64,000 nt of DNA from Sphagnum compactum (Eukaryota > Bryophyta > Sphagnopsida > Sphagnales): assembly GCA_965153455.1 (NCBI GenBank), contig OZ234500.1, forward strand, positions 8,742,001 to 8,806,000. Reading direction: 5' to 3'. Shown piece after piece: positions 35,858 through 49,703 of the stretch. The notes beneath the pieces were generated by a model, which was given only the letters and a program-made list of their open reading frames with translations, had not been told where the DNA came from and ran no database searches. Both the position numbers and the translations under genes were made by a program. The stretch's first letter is position 1. Each line of letters starts with the position of its first letter.

Positions 35858-38206
35858 ATGGCTAAGACCAAGCACAAGCAGCTTGCAGCTCTTGCAGCAA
35901 TCAAAGAAATCATCCTAGTCACTCATGATGAGCATATGATGGATCCTGAGGAGCAATCAGGGTGTTCAAGCAAACCAACTCTGAGAGAGCACTCTCCAGA
36001 GATCGAAGTGAAACAACAGCGGGTGATTATCTGGATTCCTTCTGCAAATCCAAGCTCACAATCAGAGGCAAGCACAAATGGAATTGCTGAAGTACTGACA
36101 AATGGGACATCTTCCAGAAAGGGGAAGCATCTTGGTGACAAGGGTCTAGCTCCTGGCAATGAAAGAGGGAAAATTGACAAAATCTTCTCTAAGGTAGGTT
36201 AGAAAGTTCTCTGGGTAATCAAAGATTTGAACTCCTCACTATGAGCCACATCCATTACTCCATTTTAATTAGGGTTTGGACCTGCTTGGTTATGGTCTGC
36301 AAGTGTATCTTTTCTTCCCAAATGCTAATTTGTGGGATCACTGATCAAGAATTCATAGCATTTATGCCTTCCAGGCAGCTTCAAGTCTCAAATGCAAATA
36401 TCTCTGGGTGTATTTCAGGTCATTTTCAAGGTTGGCAATGGGTTGAAAGAGAGAATTGTTCAAGAGGCTGGGCCTTCAATAGAGGCTGTGCCAGTTGGTG
36501 GTATAGAAAAATGTTCTCAAAGGCCAAGGACAAAAGCCAGGGCTCATACATCTCAGGGGAGAAAGAGAAAACCTCAGAGCGCAGTGTTGAATATGCCTTC
36601 CTCATGTGAAGTTGATAGAGCTATTCCATTTGCCAATTCTCAGGACCCTCCTGGAGAAGCACAAGGAGTCACTGACGATTACAATGTTGAGGGGGAGTTG
36701 CTGACAGAGTCTCCCACAATATTGAGGAACACACCAAGGAGGAAAGCAAGCTCCCTGAAGGATCTGCTGGCAGCTTCTCCACTCTTTGAGAGTCATCCTG
36801 AACAGAGAGAGGAACCTCCTATGAGCAGCACAGTAGAGGTCATTGTGGTAGGAAACGAACAGGCTTTTTTTGAGAAAAAGGAAGGTACAACCTATGTCAG
36901 AAAACAAGGCAACTTCCTAGAGAGGAGACAAGAGAGGGTTCTAGGGATACCTTCACGGCACTCAAAAAGGCTGGCCAAAGAGAGCTCCAGTAAAGAATCA
37001 TTGATAGAACCAGGACAACCTGCAGTGGAGTCATCAGCAAGAGAGTTTCACCTCAGGAAAACAACAGAGGCTGTCAAGAGAGTCTCAGGACTGTCAGGTA
37101 TGATTTTGCCCATAGCAGTGGCTCAATCCATTGTGGATGCTTCACCAGATCCACAAATAGAAAGCTTTGCTGTCAAAGGAACAGAATACCCACCACAAGC
37201 TGTGATGAATTTGTGGGGTAGTTCAAAGAGAGATGGTTCTGGAAGGATGGCACCAATGGTAGATACCAGTCTACATCAGCATTTTGCAACTCCCCAATCT
37301 GTCCCTTTACGTATGTCCAGCCCGCTCAAGGAGGCTTTGCCATCAGTTGGAAGGGTGCAGGCTGTGGTCCAGTCACAGACTAGACTATTGCAGTCAGGTA
37401 GGATGATTGGTCTCCAGCCTGAAGTGCCCATGTCCTCAAAGATATCTACCTATACACTGTTTTCCCAACAAAACAGCTTAGTAGAAGCTAACTCATCCAA
37501 CAGAAGCCCTGCTCCTGCACAAGCCTCAGATGTCATTACTGTGCAAGATCCAGAAAAAAATATCAAACTGCCAGCACCAGATGGACCTAGCGTTGTTGCA
37601 AATGGATTCAAAGCTGCTGCCTCAGGAAGCCACCTGACTTGTGGGATGAAGAGCAATACAGTTGCATGCACAGGCTTACCGGCAAGATCTTTCAGGGTCC
37701 TTCAAGATAAGGAGGCCAGGCACAAGGCAAGCCAATTGCCTGTGCAACATGTATATCATGGTAAGATTGGATCTGGAGTGGGAAAAGTCAATGGCCAGGC
37801 AAGTGAGAAGCTAATTAGGTCCACTACTTGTATTCAAGACAAAGAGGTCATTTTTCCAGGCATCAAATGGAATTCTCAGGAGGAAGCAGGCATCCATGGT
37901 GCATACTATATTTTGGCTCCAAAGTTAAGCAATGGGTCAATGCAAATACCAGCAATCTCTGATATTGAGCTAGCTCTTAGTAAGCAAGTAAATAGAGTGG
38001 CCGTTGTAAAAGCAAAGCTGGAGGAAGTGGGGGGATTAACAGACTGGCTAGTTCAGCAAGGGCTTGGGGTCTTTGTAGGATTGTTTGAAGAGAGAAACAT
38101 TGATGAAAGGGCGCTGGTGCAGCTCACAATGGAAGCTCTTAAGGAAATGGGAGTTTATGCAGTAGGCCCACGCAGAAAACTAATCTGGGCAATACAGAAT
38201 TTGTGA
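35858..38206 (+). CDS. SAM (sterile alpha motif) domain protein, two exons
   Basis: Exon 1 is 35,858-36,193 and exon 2 is 36,419-38,206. The intron has AAG|GTAGGT and TATTTCAG|GT borders and is in phase 0. The ATG at 35,858 is the first in-frame start after the last upstream stop; an upstream 5' UTR exon is possible. The product is about 707 residues. Most of it is low-complexity, Ser/Gln/Pro/Lys-rich and probably disordered. A basic stretch (RPRTKAR, GRKRKPQ; about residues 155-180) may be a nuclear localisation signal. The last about 65 residues form a SAM domain, recognisable by LTDWLVQQGLG, a Leu-Phe-Glu-Glu-x-Asn-Ile-Asp-Glu-x-Ala-Leu pattern, LTMEALKEMGVYAVGPRRK and the terminal WAIQNL. 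SAM domains mediate protein-protein self-association. Plants have several SAM proteins of unknown role with a C-terminal domain like this one. No enzyme or DNA-binding domain was recognised in the rest. Confidence 0.87.
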
Positions 38207-41200
38207 TGGATGCCTATTCACTCAAAGGGCATTGGCACTAATTGCTCCAAATGGTTTGAAGAACTGCTGGATCACCTTATCAGACATTTGCACCCCTAAT
38301 GTTGTCCTAGTTTTATGTTGATTTTATGTTGATAAGAATCCTGCAACATCAGGATTGTTTTAACAAAGGCAAATCTGTTCTTTTTGTGTGTCTTGTGCTG
38401 GTTCCATGCTCTGGTAGTTCAGATATTGCTCTGAGAAACCAAATTCCTTCATTCAGAGTGCAGATTGCCTGTATTTACAAGATGGGGACAATGGTATGTT
38501 TGCAACCAGCTCCTCTTCCGTTGAGTAGGCAATGGAGACATGAAATCTGCACTTCATGTGGTCCTCACGTCACTGAATGGCATAGAATTGCCAATTTTTC
38601 CCAGTGCATCATAATTCACTGATTCCTAACTTAGGTCTTACATTGATGACCATCTGTGCTTGCTGGATAATGACACATTCCACAGGTTAGAGATGTGGAA
38701 TTGGGTCCTTCATGAACTGTTTGATTTGGAAACCCTCTCTAGGTGGTTTAGGGCAACATATTTTGTTATTTTCCTGGATTGTCACTTACTGAAGCCTGCT
38801 GCATAATGTTGTCAGGCACAAATACCGTTTAACACTCCAAAAGCTTGCCTTCTGAGAAATTTGAAGCAAATGGCAGCCCCTTGTGTGTTTGCCTTTGTCT
38901 CATTGCAGTCTCTGGTGATCTTACTTCTGTTTTATTGGATTTCCTGCAGGCTTGCCAGAGAAATTAACATGTTGACCTTATGGAGGGCTGATTTGTGAAT
39001 TTGAATGATGTGCCCAAAGATCCTCCTGCAAACCTTGTGCTTATCAAGGGGGAATAAAAAATCCCATTGTCTTTCACCACTGTAATGGTTGTCATGGAAA
39101 TTTGCAAGGTTGTTGAAGTTAGGAATGTACATTTGGATGTGTCTGTACAGGCACTAGAACTGGATTTATGTATGGTACCCTCCATTCCAAGCTTTTTGAA
39201 GAATGTGCAGAGCTCTTTGAAGGGCACAACTCAGCTAGGACATTACAGCTACTGGCAAAAACTGCAAGAATCCTGATGACTTCAGAAATGCAGACCTTGG
39301 ATTGATTTAATGGTATGAAACCACAGTAACACACCTTATCTTATTCCCGGATGCACACAATCATAAGTATGAACATAACAAGTGTCAAACAGTTACTTTC
39401 AAGGTGTGATTAATGAGATCTCTACAGATTCGCAGCATATGGTTTAACCTAAAGGCAAGTTATTGCATGATCAGGGGTTGGGTTTACTGTGTGGTATGTG
39501 CTTGATGGTCATGCTTCTACAAGACTTGCTAAAATAAATATCGACAAGCTTATTATCTCATTGTAGAAAAAAGCAGGCATTAAGGTCCTTTTCAAACAAA
39601 CTTCCAAGGAGATTATTAGAGCCCTTCTTATATACATTGCAAAGGTTTTCCCCACTTTATTTGAAGGCTGAGACAATAGTCAGGTTGTACATGTGTCCTT
39701 ACCTGCTGCTCATGAAGGCTTTTTACCAGATGTGCTGTGTAAGTTCTGTTTGCAATTGTCATGTAAATGAGGCTTGTGTCTCAAGCTGATGGGAGCACAT
39801 TTTGAGCATGAGATCATAATGTACCAAACTGATGGCTGCAATTTCAAGGAAAAACCATTCACAAACCCTTGTATTACGGGGCACAAATTTTATTATTAAA
39901 CTTCTAGATTTCTACTACTACCAAGGCTGCACTTTTAACTTTAAACCTTCGATTTTTGAACCCTGCATTTGAAATGGCAACCAAATTCTGGAGAGAGACA
40001 TTGTATCAAGAGGCAGAACATGTACTAAAGGAGCTCTATGCTTGTTTGAGCAGTGGAAACAGTTTGGTAAGACATCTACATTCGTGTGCAAGTTGTAGAT
40101 GGTGTTTTGCCTTGCAGTATACCATCTGTCATTTAACACTTGCCAGCGCTCTATGAGATGAACACCTTCTGCATCATCATGTGAGACTTAGTAGCATTAC
40201 TGCAAGAGCATAAAATCATAGAGCCTGCATTTCACAGCAGCATAAATTCATCAATACAAACTGGAGAGGCAAACATGCACCCATTCTTGCAACTGAAAGA
40301 ACCCATTCAAGTACTGTCACTATTTTCTGCATCACTGCTGCACCAAGTGGTAGGAACAAGATAGTTGAGAACAAGCAAGAAATCAAGTTTAAGGTCTAAT
40401 GTACAAGGTGACAGAACAAAAACAAATACAACCAAAGATGAGTCACAAGTTGCAGCCCATTCAAGAGGGGAAATGCAATACATTGAGGATTTAAGCAATG
40501 ATGAAAAGTCCTATTTCAGACTAGGGCTGACCAGAACTGATGATATTGTACAAGCATTTCTCAGGCACAGCCCCTGCCTCAAATTACTTCTCTTATGCAT
40601 CAAGGGTAAACCGAAAACTTGACATTTCTTTGACCTAGTCAGTTACAGATCTGCCAAATGGCAAATCAACTGTTGCTACAATGCTGCCTACTGAATTGAG
40701 GAGTTCCAGCACCTTCTGAATGAAGGTCCCATGTCTTTAGACCAAACAAATAACAATATGAGGAGCTAAGAGACAATACACCTGCCACACACACCTTGGT
40801 CTTCTGTCTGCAAGAACCTTTGGAGACCCCACATTGCTGGATAAGAAGAAACCACCTAATGTATTATTTCCCATAGCTCCAAGAAACAAACCTCCAACCC
40901 CCACCCCTTTCTTCATCTAATTGTGACATCTGAGACGTAAAACTGACTGCATCTTTTCATCAAATGTATAACACCCAGTTTTCAAGGTCCTCTTTGCTTC
41001 TACATCATGTCTTGCTGGCATGTTTTGCCATTCTGTTAGTCCCAACCTAACTTGCCATCAGTCTCTTGACCATAAAAAGCTTGGCAAATATTTCAAGTTA
41101 GTTTGTTGCTTGAACTCAATTAAGTGAATCTCCCTAATCCTAAGCTCCTAATCTCACCAAAAATAGCACCACTTGCTTATCCATTGCAACTCCATTGCAG

Positions 41201-41267
41201 CTTGAGACCAACACTTCTATCCAGAACAGTGGACATAAAGCCCTGCTTTCTAACTTCCTACAGATTG
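38207..41267. other. Intergenic region between the SAM and DUF1685 genes
   Basis: The SAM gene (plus) and DUF1685 gene (minus) converge on this 3-kb stretch, which must contain both 3' UTRs. Short open frames, for example plus 39,956-40,156 and plus 40,365-40,622, show no family resemblance. No transposon remnant was recognised, unlike most other gaps in the window. Confidence 0.45.
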
Positions 41268-43400
41268 CTAGCATTCTATGCGAACTGTTGAAGCCACTGC
41301 ACGAGCCCAGAACTTCAACTGAGATTTCATATCTACACCTCCTTCACCAGAAGCAGGGATATGAAAGGGAGATTTAGGTTTAGAGATCCACAATCCATGC
41401 TTCGGAGAGTACTCTCTTACACGAGGTGAACTAATTCTGAGGGACTGCGAACCTGCATCCTCAGAAGCAAAGATCTTCAACCCTGGAAGCATTCTAGCCA
41501 CCTTTGGGGTCAAATCATCCATACCGACTTCAAAACCTAGGTCATTCCAACCCCTCAACTCATCATACTCCAAATCACTCAAGCTTCTAGTGCCTTTCAC
41601 TTTTCTTCTAGGCCTTCTTTGAGCCTGTGCCTGGCATTCAGTGTTGATTTCAGCAAACGGAATTCTTAGCTCATTGACAGAAGAAGCATTATTAAGTCTC
41701 AACTGCAAGCTCACAGATATCTGGTCACTCTGTAACCAAAGGGAACAACAGAACAATGTCAGCACACACTCTGAACCAAAGAAGTTTTCAAAGGTTAGTG
41801 TTCAGTAACTTTCATACTCCACTTCCTGTTCCAACTTCTATATCAACTGAAGCTGCCAAACCTTCACCAATCATCATACCATACAGGCATTCAATCTATT
41901 GCAGTGGAAAAGCACATCTACGAAGTTGAGTATGCTAAGAAAAAGCTGCTCTTAGCAAGTCATTTTGATTGTCCCTGCAGAATGTTTTGCATGGTCCCAC
42001 ATCACAGGCATATGCACCATGGAACAGGGTCATAAACGCCTGGCTTCAGACTATGGAGAGGATAGACTTTGACATGAACATGCTGTAAAAGTTTGCATTT
42101 CCTCCAACTTCCTTTGCAATTGGACTGAGCCATGTGTCAGATAGTGATTGTCCAATCACCAAAGCTTTGGTGATTGCAAATACTGCCTCTTATCTGTCTC
42201 TTAAACTTTCTGGCTTCCTTGCAAACACTCAGTCATGCACTCACTCAAAAAATTGGCTCCAAATGAAGACGTCCTTCAATACTGTGCTGCTTGCATGTAC
42301 ATTGCAACTCTTCTTTCTTGCTTGATTGAGAGCTATCCAACCTTCCTACTCGCTAAAGTATGAATATAATTAAAACGTTAAGCTCTTGCAGCTGAGTAGC
42401 ACTCTGAGAACTTCAATCCTGAGATCCCTACCCCTCTCAGGCAGTAAGAGTTCAACAAAGTAGGAACAAGGCGGCAATCGCTATTAGCTTCGTCACGAGC
42501 ACTGTCGACTAGTGTCAAGGAACATGGAGGAAAAAAAATGCAATAGCCTGAAACCAGTAGGACCAAGCTTAATTCAGAAAGATCCTTGCCGTCATGCTCC
42601 TCATCTCCTAGAAGCTGTAACAGTTATCCTCTGCGATTATTCTTCCCCGTTCAAAATTTAATTGGTGCAATCGTATAGGAGGTAGAATGAGAGAGAAGAG
42701 GTTGTACCTTAGCAAAGATGTCATTCTCCAGTTCTTCGTCTTCTCGGACATCCGTGAGTTGGCCTGTAAGTAGTGACGACGCAGGCAAGTCCTCCTGCGT
42801 TCCGCAATTGCTGACATGCAGACCGGAGAAGAGATCCGACACGGGCGCTTCCTCCTTGGCATGCGGATGGTCCTCAAGCCGCAGAATGTCCGCAGACCGC
42901 AGCTTGGACTTCCGCTCCCCACCTTCCATGAGTCGCCTGCGAGGGATGCAATCGCCATCCGACAGACGCCTTCCCTCCAACCTAGTAAACGGAAGCTGCC
43001 TCTTCTCCTGCGGGCCAAAGCTCGCCGCAGCCCGCAGCCCCGACGACGACGACACCGTCGAAGGAGCCAGGAGGACAGGCTGCATCACTTCAATACTCCG
43101 AAACGGCGAAATCGGAGATATTTCCACAACTGCAGGAGGCGACTGGGGACTGCAGTAGCAACAGCTGCCAGACGGCCAACCAACTACATTGTCCCTAAAC
43201 CATCGGTCATCCAGCTCTGCTATAAGAGACAACGCCGTATCATTCTCCCGCAGCGTCCCGCCTCCTCTTTTCAGCTCCTTCTCCTTCTCGTCCACTTCTT
43301 GCCAAGCTAAAACCTTCGAATTTGCTTCTCGCTGCGGCGATTTGCCTTGCAAATAGTTCTCGTCGGCGCACGTTAAGTGTGACTGAGAAGGGAAGGCCAT
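41268..43400 (-). CDS. DUF1685 family protein, two exons
   Basis: Exon 1 is 42,708-43,400 (231 codons, ATG at 43,400) and exon 2 is 41,268-41,729 (153 residues plus stop). They are joined in phase 0 through AAG|GTACAA and TTACAG|AGT. The product is about 384 residues. The signature of this plant-specific family of unknown function is in exon 2: SLSDLEYDELRGWNDLGFEV, then an LPGLKIF block. The last 20 residues follow the family's closing pattern Lys-x-x-Leu-Lys-(F/Y)-Trp-Ala-(R/Q)-Ala-Val-Ala. A basic RRPRRKVKG stretch precedes the signature. Exon 1 is charged and Ser/Arg-rich, with no recognised domain and unusually high CpG for the window. Open frames on the opposite strand at 42,718-43,310 are shadows of this exon. 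The pyrimidine-rich stretch upstream (43,490-43,620, CT repeats) probably belongs to the promoter or 5' UTR. Confidence 0.86.
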
Positions 43401-43664
43401 CGCCGGGCCGTACCCCCCGCCCCCCTCGACTACGACAACACGCCTTCAAGATCCTCCCTCCCAACTTTGTAAAATCCCCAAAACAACCACCTTTCTCTCT
43501 CTCTCTTCCCAACTCTCGTCCCTATCATCCCTTGTGCGATCTCATGATACTCATGCACCTTCCGTTCTACAGCTGGTACGCAGCCTCTCTTGCTTGCTTG
43601 CTTCCCTCCCTCCCTCCGCAATAACGTAACTTGCATGGAATTTTTTGCTTTCAAACCAGAACGC

Positions 43665-46600
43665 AATACTTAGCTATGATAATTCACGACCAAACATTTG
43701 TGATTGTTACATACTCTCGTAACGTTGGCCTCAACTGGGACGCTGTGCTGGAATGCCTCTTTTTGGCATTAAACATTGCCTTACTACACTGTGCACCCTA
43801 CTTATTCATAACATACTTTTTCAGTTTTTTTTTGTTGGTGCCCTTTTTTTTTGTTGCCTGATGAACCTCTTGAGGTTGAATGTGTAGGCTAAGGACCAAG
43901 AGCAGGGGCAGTTATGAGTCCCAGCGTGAGGCAGGAGTGGGATGTAAATTCACAGAAGTACCTTGCTCAAAGTCCTTATTCAGGCATAGAGATCTGGTAG
44001 AATTTCAAAGGCTGCAATTTTGTTTAAGAAGGACAAGAGGCACCTTAGGAGTAAGGTTATGGTGCTTACTTTGTTGTGGCAAAGATATTAACAAAGGGTC
44101 AGGCACAGTCCACATACACTAAAAAAAATTCTACCAGTTCATGTGTAGGGGGCAAGCCAGGTCCTGCACAAGAAGGGGTCATGTTCGGGTTGTGCTGTGT
44201 GACAGACAAAGCAAGGTGCTAAGGATGGGTGTTAGTCCAAGAACAATATAACCCCCAAATGGAACCTGCCCTTCCTTGACACAAAGTACTTACAACTGAC
44301 ATAAGTTGACATAAACTGACATAGTTCTTCACCCACAGGTCTTCACCCATTGTAAAGCAGGAGGGGAATTGTATAATAAGCTTAAACATAGCAGATCAAG
44401 AGGTGGTAGGAGCAAAAGGCTACAAGAGGCTGGGGCCTACAAGAGGCTTCTTACACCTTTACAAGATGGGTTCTATTTTTTGAGGAGGCATTAGTTGTGC
44501 GAGTAAGGTGCCCTCCTAAATTCAAATATACTAGGAAATTTCTCCCAGGGGTTTAGATTTAATGTAGATCCCTTTTGGTTTCTCTGGAAAGGCTCAATCC
44601 GTCACGAAAGATTTGTCATTTAAAAAAAGTCTGGGTGTAATTGTGGGGCTGTTCTCTCAGCTGTAACGATTGTTCAAGGGCCATGGGAATGAAGACAGCA
44701 AACAGAAGTTAGATTAATTCATTTACAGATCAAAAGTTAGTTATCAGTGTTGCAATTTTAACAAATTCTAGATATTGGATTCTGTTTGTAAGAGCTTATG
44801 GGAAAACTAACAATAAGATTTGTAGATTGCAACGCCATTCACCTTGCAAATTAGCCCTCTATGAAGGGTTTAAAGTTTTTTTGAGCCTTCTACAATTAAG
44901 GGCGAAAAATGCCTGAAACTTGCAAGCTTGAACTTTGCAGGGTCAATCAAGTACAATAATATTAACTTACAGGCGCCAAAGCTGTGATTTGACCAAGTTT
45001 GTAAGCCAAAGAGGCAAAGCTATAATATGAGTCTATGACCCTTTGCATAAATAGTATGAGATCAAGAGGACAAAGTTTTTTGGGTTCATTGTTCATAATT
45101 GTACACAAAAGAGTCAAAAAGGTCTGAGATTCTAGGATCAAGATAGTGAAGTGTGCTTATAACCTTGCCATGGAATGGTATAAGTCAGATGCATACAAAG
45201 ACCATCCATCATGCATAGGAAGATTTAGCCAAATTTGGCTATAAACAAGATATGTGAGTAAACAAACACTTAAGCATCCTTCTTTACTTTTGGCTACCTA
45301 CTGGAGACAAGCATTAAAATCTGGCTATATTTTAATCTTAATTTCTCAAATTCTCGCAATTGCAAACCCCAAAATTCACTTTATTTTCACATTTCAATTT
45401 TTATTAGTTTCAACCTTCTGCTGAATGTTTTTTTTCCTTGTATTATGTAAATATTTTCTAAATAAATTGTTGTTTTGGTCTAAAGAGCAATAGGAAAAAT
45501 GGAAGGTAAAAACCAGTGATATGCTGTTATTTCGATTTATTAAGAACCACCGGTTCTGGTTATTTAATTATTTCAGAATTGAAGAACTGCAGTTTTGGTT
45601 GGTTTGAAAGGAATCAGAATCAAAGGACCATCAGTCCAAGTCATTTCAAAAACCTTAAAGAACCTGTGATTCCATGAAAGAACCGGCAAAGAACTGACAG
45701 TTATGGGCGGTTATTTGATTAATTGTTTTTTGAGGGTTGTAATTATATATCAGAACCGGTTATTATTTGATCGTTTTAAATTGGGAATCGCAATTATGTA
45801 TCAGAACCGGTTATTTGATTGCTTTAGAACCGTAGCCATGAATCCTAAGAAGCATTCCGATAACCGCCAGCGGTCTGTTCCTATTAATAATAACTCACAT
45901 CCCTTCAACGCGCGAAGGGCAAAACTATTTGGAGCTTTATTGTGTTGAACTAGGAGCCACCTTTCAAAATGAAAACATCGGGCTAGACCTGCTGCCCCAA
46001 AAATACATACATTCTGCTCTATTTTGTTGCATATTACCGTTGATTCTAATTAGTAGAAGGGTCTTAATTTAATAGCCTGTCAGCGAAAGTTGTGACTGAC
46101 ACATAAATAATCCGCCGTCGATTGCGGGATACGCACCGTAGCATCGGCTTCGAAAATGGTCGTCGGCCCGTTGCAGACATGTGGAGTTATTAGTTTTCCA
46201 TTTATTGTTAAATCGTGCCATTAAATTTGCTGCGATAGTTATTGTGACTAATGTCGTCTCTCTTGTCTATGATGATCCCATACGGAAAAATCATCCAATC
46301 AACCTTCTCATCAAGGTTGCCTTCAATGCCACGTACTGAACGACCTTTACTCTCTTAAGCAGGCCCGCTGCTGGTTCGTTGTTTGACTCACTTTTGTATG
46401 AATAATGTTGCACAGCCAGAACTAGGGTGTATCAATGTGTTTTTCGGAATTTTTTGTTTGTAGCCAAAGTGGCTTCTCTTGCATAGGAAAATGTAGAAAT
46501 GAAAAAATGAGGCGGACTTTGGTGTATGTCAGAAAATGAAAGTCTTGTAGGAGCCAACATTTTTGCTTTTCAAAACATCGTGCCTATTGTGGAGGAAAAA

Positions 46601-49600
46601 ATCCATTGTAGAAAGCCCTTGCAAAAACACTATGAAATTTCTAGAAGTGCTTTCTGTGGAGGCTCCATTACCCTCATTAATATGTCAACCTCACTAAAGG
46701 TGGCACCTAATGTGAAGGTTCTTCATTTTGCATAAGCTTTTGAGAAACTTTCACTTAAGGTGCCTCCTCTCCTTGGCAAAGGAAAATCAGAGCAATTGGA
46801 AATTCTATCAAATCTTTACATCCAGTAAGGACCTCGGAAGGGGGCAGTTCTGAGAATTTAGGTCCCATGCTCGACTCCAGCCCCCTTGCCAGGCCATCAT
46901 TTCCAACTTGGCCCCACTCGCAGTCCTTATTACCCTGCACAAAGTGGCCTCCAGCCCAGGTGATGGTGACAGTGTGACATAGCCAAAGTGGCGATCATCC
47001 CAAAAGAAATTTAGCCAAATTTGGCTACATATCAAAGACAAAAGTAAGAAAATAAGGATCCTTCTATATTCTTAACTACCCACTGGGACTTTTAATTAAA
47101 ATGTTGGCAATAATTTGGGCCATTTTTCCATGATAATCCTTTGGATAGGTTGAAATCAAATTGTTCAGGAAAATTTTTGGCAAAAATTGGTGAACAGCTA
47201 TATCACTTGGGTGAGACCTCTTAAGACAATATTTAATTGGGAAATGTTAAATTTGGACCTAGAGACCCTTAGTTGGTTTATCGAGGGTATCTCTATATTA
47301 AGATATGCATTTCTTTTGAGTGTTTGTTTAGATGTGATCAGTTTCCAACCCTCCCAAACCACAGGCACCCCTGCTCTCGTTTTGGTACCATTGAAAAACC
47401 TTTGACAAGGCAATGATTGTTTCACAATTTTCAAAGCTAACATAGCAAAAGTTATTGAAATTATAATATTTTCATCTTTGAAAATTAATCAAAAATCAAT
47501 TTATTGGTTTTTTCATAACATAAGAAGTGAAGCTCACTTAGATTAGATAGTATTGAGACGGGTGACCTTATGGGAGATTTAATATATTTGGGCCATGATG
47601 TTCCCCAAGTTCCCAATAGCACCTCACTATATCCCATATCCTTTGCCCAAAGTTTTCCCCTTCTCACAAAGCCAAAGGGGAGACACTTCATCTTCACATA
47701 GAAAGTTCAAACTGCTACTTTGGGGAGCCTCCCAAGTCTTAGTTGTTTTCGGTGATGGGCCAATCAAAATGACCCATTGCGCCAAAAAAAACGAGAAGGA
47801 GAGCTTGGGGATATTTAATATATCAAATAACAATGTATTGCCAGATTATGACAATGTATTGGAATGCCAACAACCAGGCTACTCTACAACATCTTATAAG
47901 GACACAAAATGTCATTTACATGATTCATTACCATGTCAATACCTACAACTATCATTGTCTATACACACATCATAAATAACAAAAAATCATCCTATTGGTG
48001 CAAGGTGAATGCATGGTATGATGGCTCACTTTTGAAGTTAAAATAAAATTTTTTGTAGGGTGCTTTAGGTTTAAATGCTTCTGGTGAATAATTTAATTTT
48101 AAATACATTAAATGATGATTCATTCTAAACTAACAACTTGATTTGGAGACATTTGCACAATTATTTTTTGAAAATAATGCATTCATTATCAATGGTGGAT
48201 TTTTGAAATTTAAAAATGGACTAATCAGTTAATTAGATTGTTAAAAAATTAAAGAATTAATATTGAATTCCATTTCAAATTGTTTATAGTGAGTAAGCAT
48301 AGGTTGAAAAATGAAATCATAAAGTTAAATGTGAAATTTTTTTTGTGAAAATTTTAACCAAATGGTAATTATGAATTTTTGAATCATTAGAATTAGACCT
48401 TATTTTCAAAAGTCTTTTTGAAATGATTTTTTTTGTTTGTTAAAAAATTTATGCCTAATGAGTACATGATTGAAATATTTAAGTGAGCTTTTATTCTTAT
48501 GGACTTTAATATGGGTTTTTTTTTTAGGATTTTCAAATTATTTCACCATAACAAGTAATAACAACATTTCTCAATATGGGTTTCGACCTAGTTTTAAAAG
48601 GTTTCATAAGTGATTGAAATTTTAGTAGTCAAAGATTACACTAATGCAATTTTAGAATTTAATATCATATCCATATGGATCATTTATGAAAATTTACTTA
48701 TGATTCATGTGAGTGTTGTATTTGCCTAAAATGAACCATTAAACAATGCAACACACCCTAAGCATCATTTAAAAATCATCTCCACTATCTAAGGTTAAGG
48801 TCCCTTTAGGCCAAATAGTAATGTAAGGAATCCCTCCTATAAATCCATCACAAATGACACCTTAGTTCTAAAGTGGAAAAACCAATAGGTCGAATACAAA
48901 TGTCAACCCCATCATTAGTTGATTAATTATAATCCCTCCAAATTTTTAGCAAAAGTGGATAATCATGGAAAAAAATTTAAGTTATTTCCCTATAACTTAT
49001 TTATAGAAATCCTTGGGTTTATGTGATGCATCACCAATCACACACCAACATAGTTGTTGCTCTTGAAATTATTTGCACAACATACATCAAAGGCAAGCAA
49101 GGATAATAACAAAAAGTAGGTCAATTTTGCCATCCACATTAGGAAGGTGACATGATGCACAATTTTGCACATGATCTTTCCATGTTAACCATCTCAACCT
49201 TCTAACAACAATACTTTAAAAGATCCTTTCACACATGTAGAATAACACATTTTACAACCACATCCAACATAGTTGGTGTTGTTTGTTGTAAGTATACATA
49301 ATATCTCCGCTTGAATTTATGGACTCAAAGTCTATAACCATTTCTTCAAATAATGGCATAACATATTGTATTTCGATGTTAAACAAATTGTCAAATTTTT
49401 CATAACCATTGGCATTATACATCAAATAGAGCTACTTGTTATTCACATGACTAAAACCACACATTCGGATCATCCAAATTATTTATTGCCATCACATTGC
49501 ATCGAATTCAGGTTGGTAGTTCAACTTCATGGCCCAATAGTAAAAGATATGGTGAAAAGGATGCAAGAGAAGCTTATTAATTAAACCTATATCCCATGGC

Positions 49601-49690
49601 TAACCATGGTAATTGTAGGTCCAATATTTAGTATGGCCTTTTTAAAACCCACACTTCCAAAAACATCATTTCATTATTTACATTATTTGT
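43665..49690. other. Intergenic DNA, no recognised gene; short dispersed repeats
   Basis: Composition falls back to AT-rich through this interval. A phrase TATCAGAACCGGTTATT(A)TTTGAT occurs twice at 45,735-45,825, within a wider tract of degenerate AACCGGTT/GAACCG motifs (45,540-45,840). A dispersed direct repeat is listed separately. From about 48,000 the sequence resembles the decayed transposon DNA to its right, but no protein block was identified before 49,704. Confidence 0.4.
45222..47090. repeat. Dispersed direct repeat pair, about 85 bp each
   Basis: Bases 45,222-45,306 and 47,009-47,090 share ATTTAGCCAAATTTGGCTA. They then share a spaced match through GTAA(A/G)AAA, ATCCTTCT, CTAC(C/T)(T/C)ACTGG. 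The two are in the same orientation, 1.8 kb apart. They could be two copies of one small repeat or the decayed edges of an element whose interior I cannot identify. Confidence 0.6.
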
Positions 49691-49703
49691 TCAACTAACA
49701 CAT

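Noticed and set aside
42718-43310. Plus-strand open frames of 146 and 164 codons
   Set aside because: They lie antisense to DUF1685 exon 1, which is GC-rich and so poor in stops. Their Arg/Ser-rich text looks like a shadow of the real exon.
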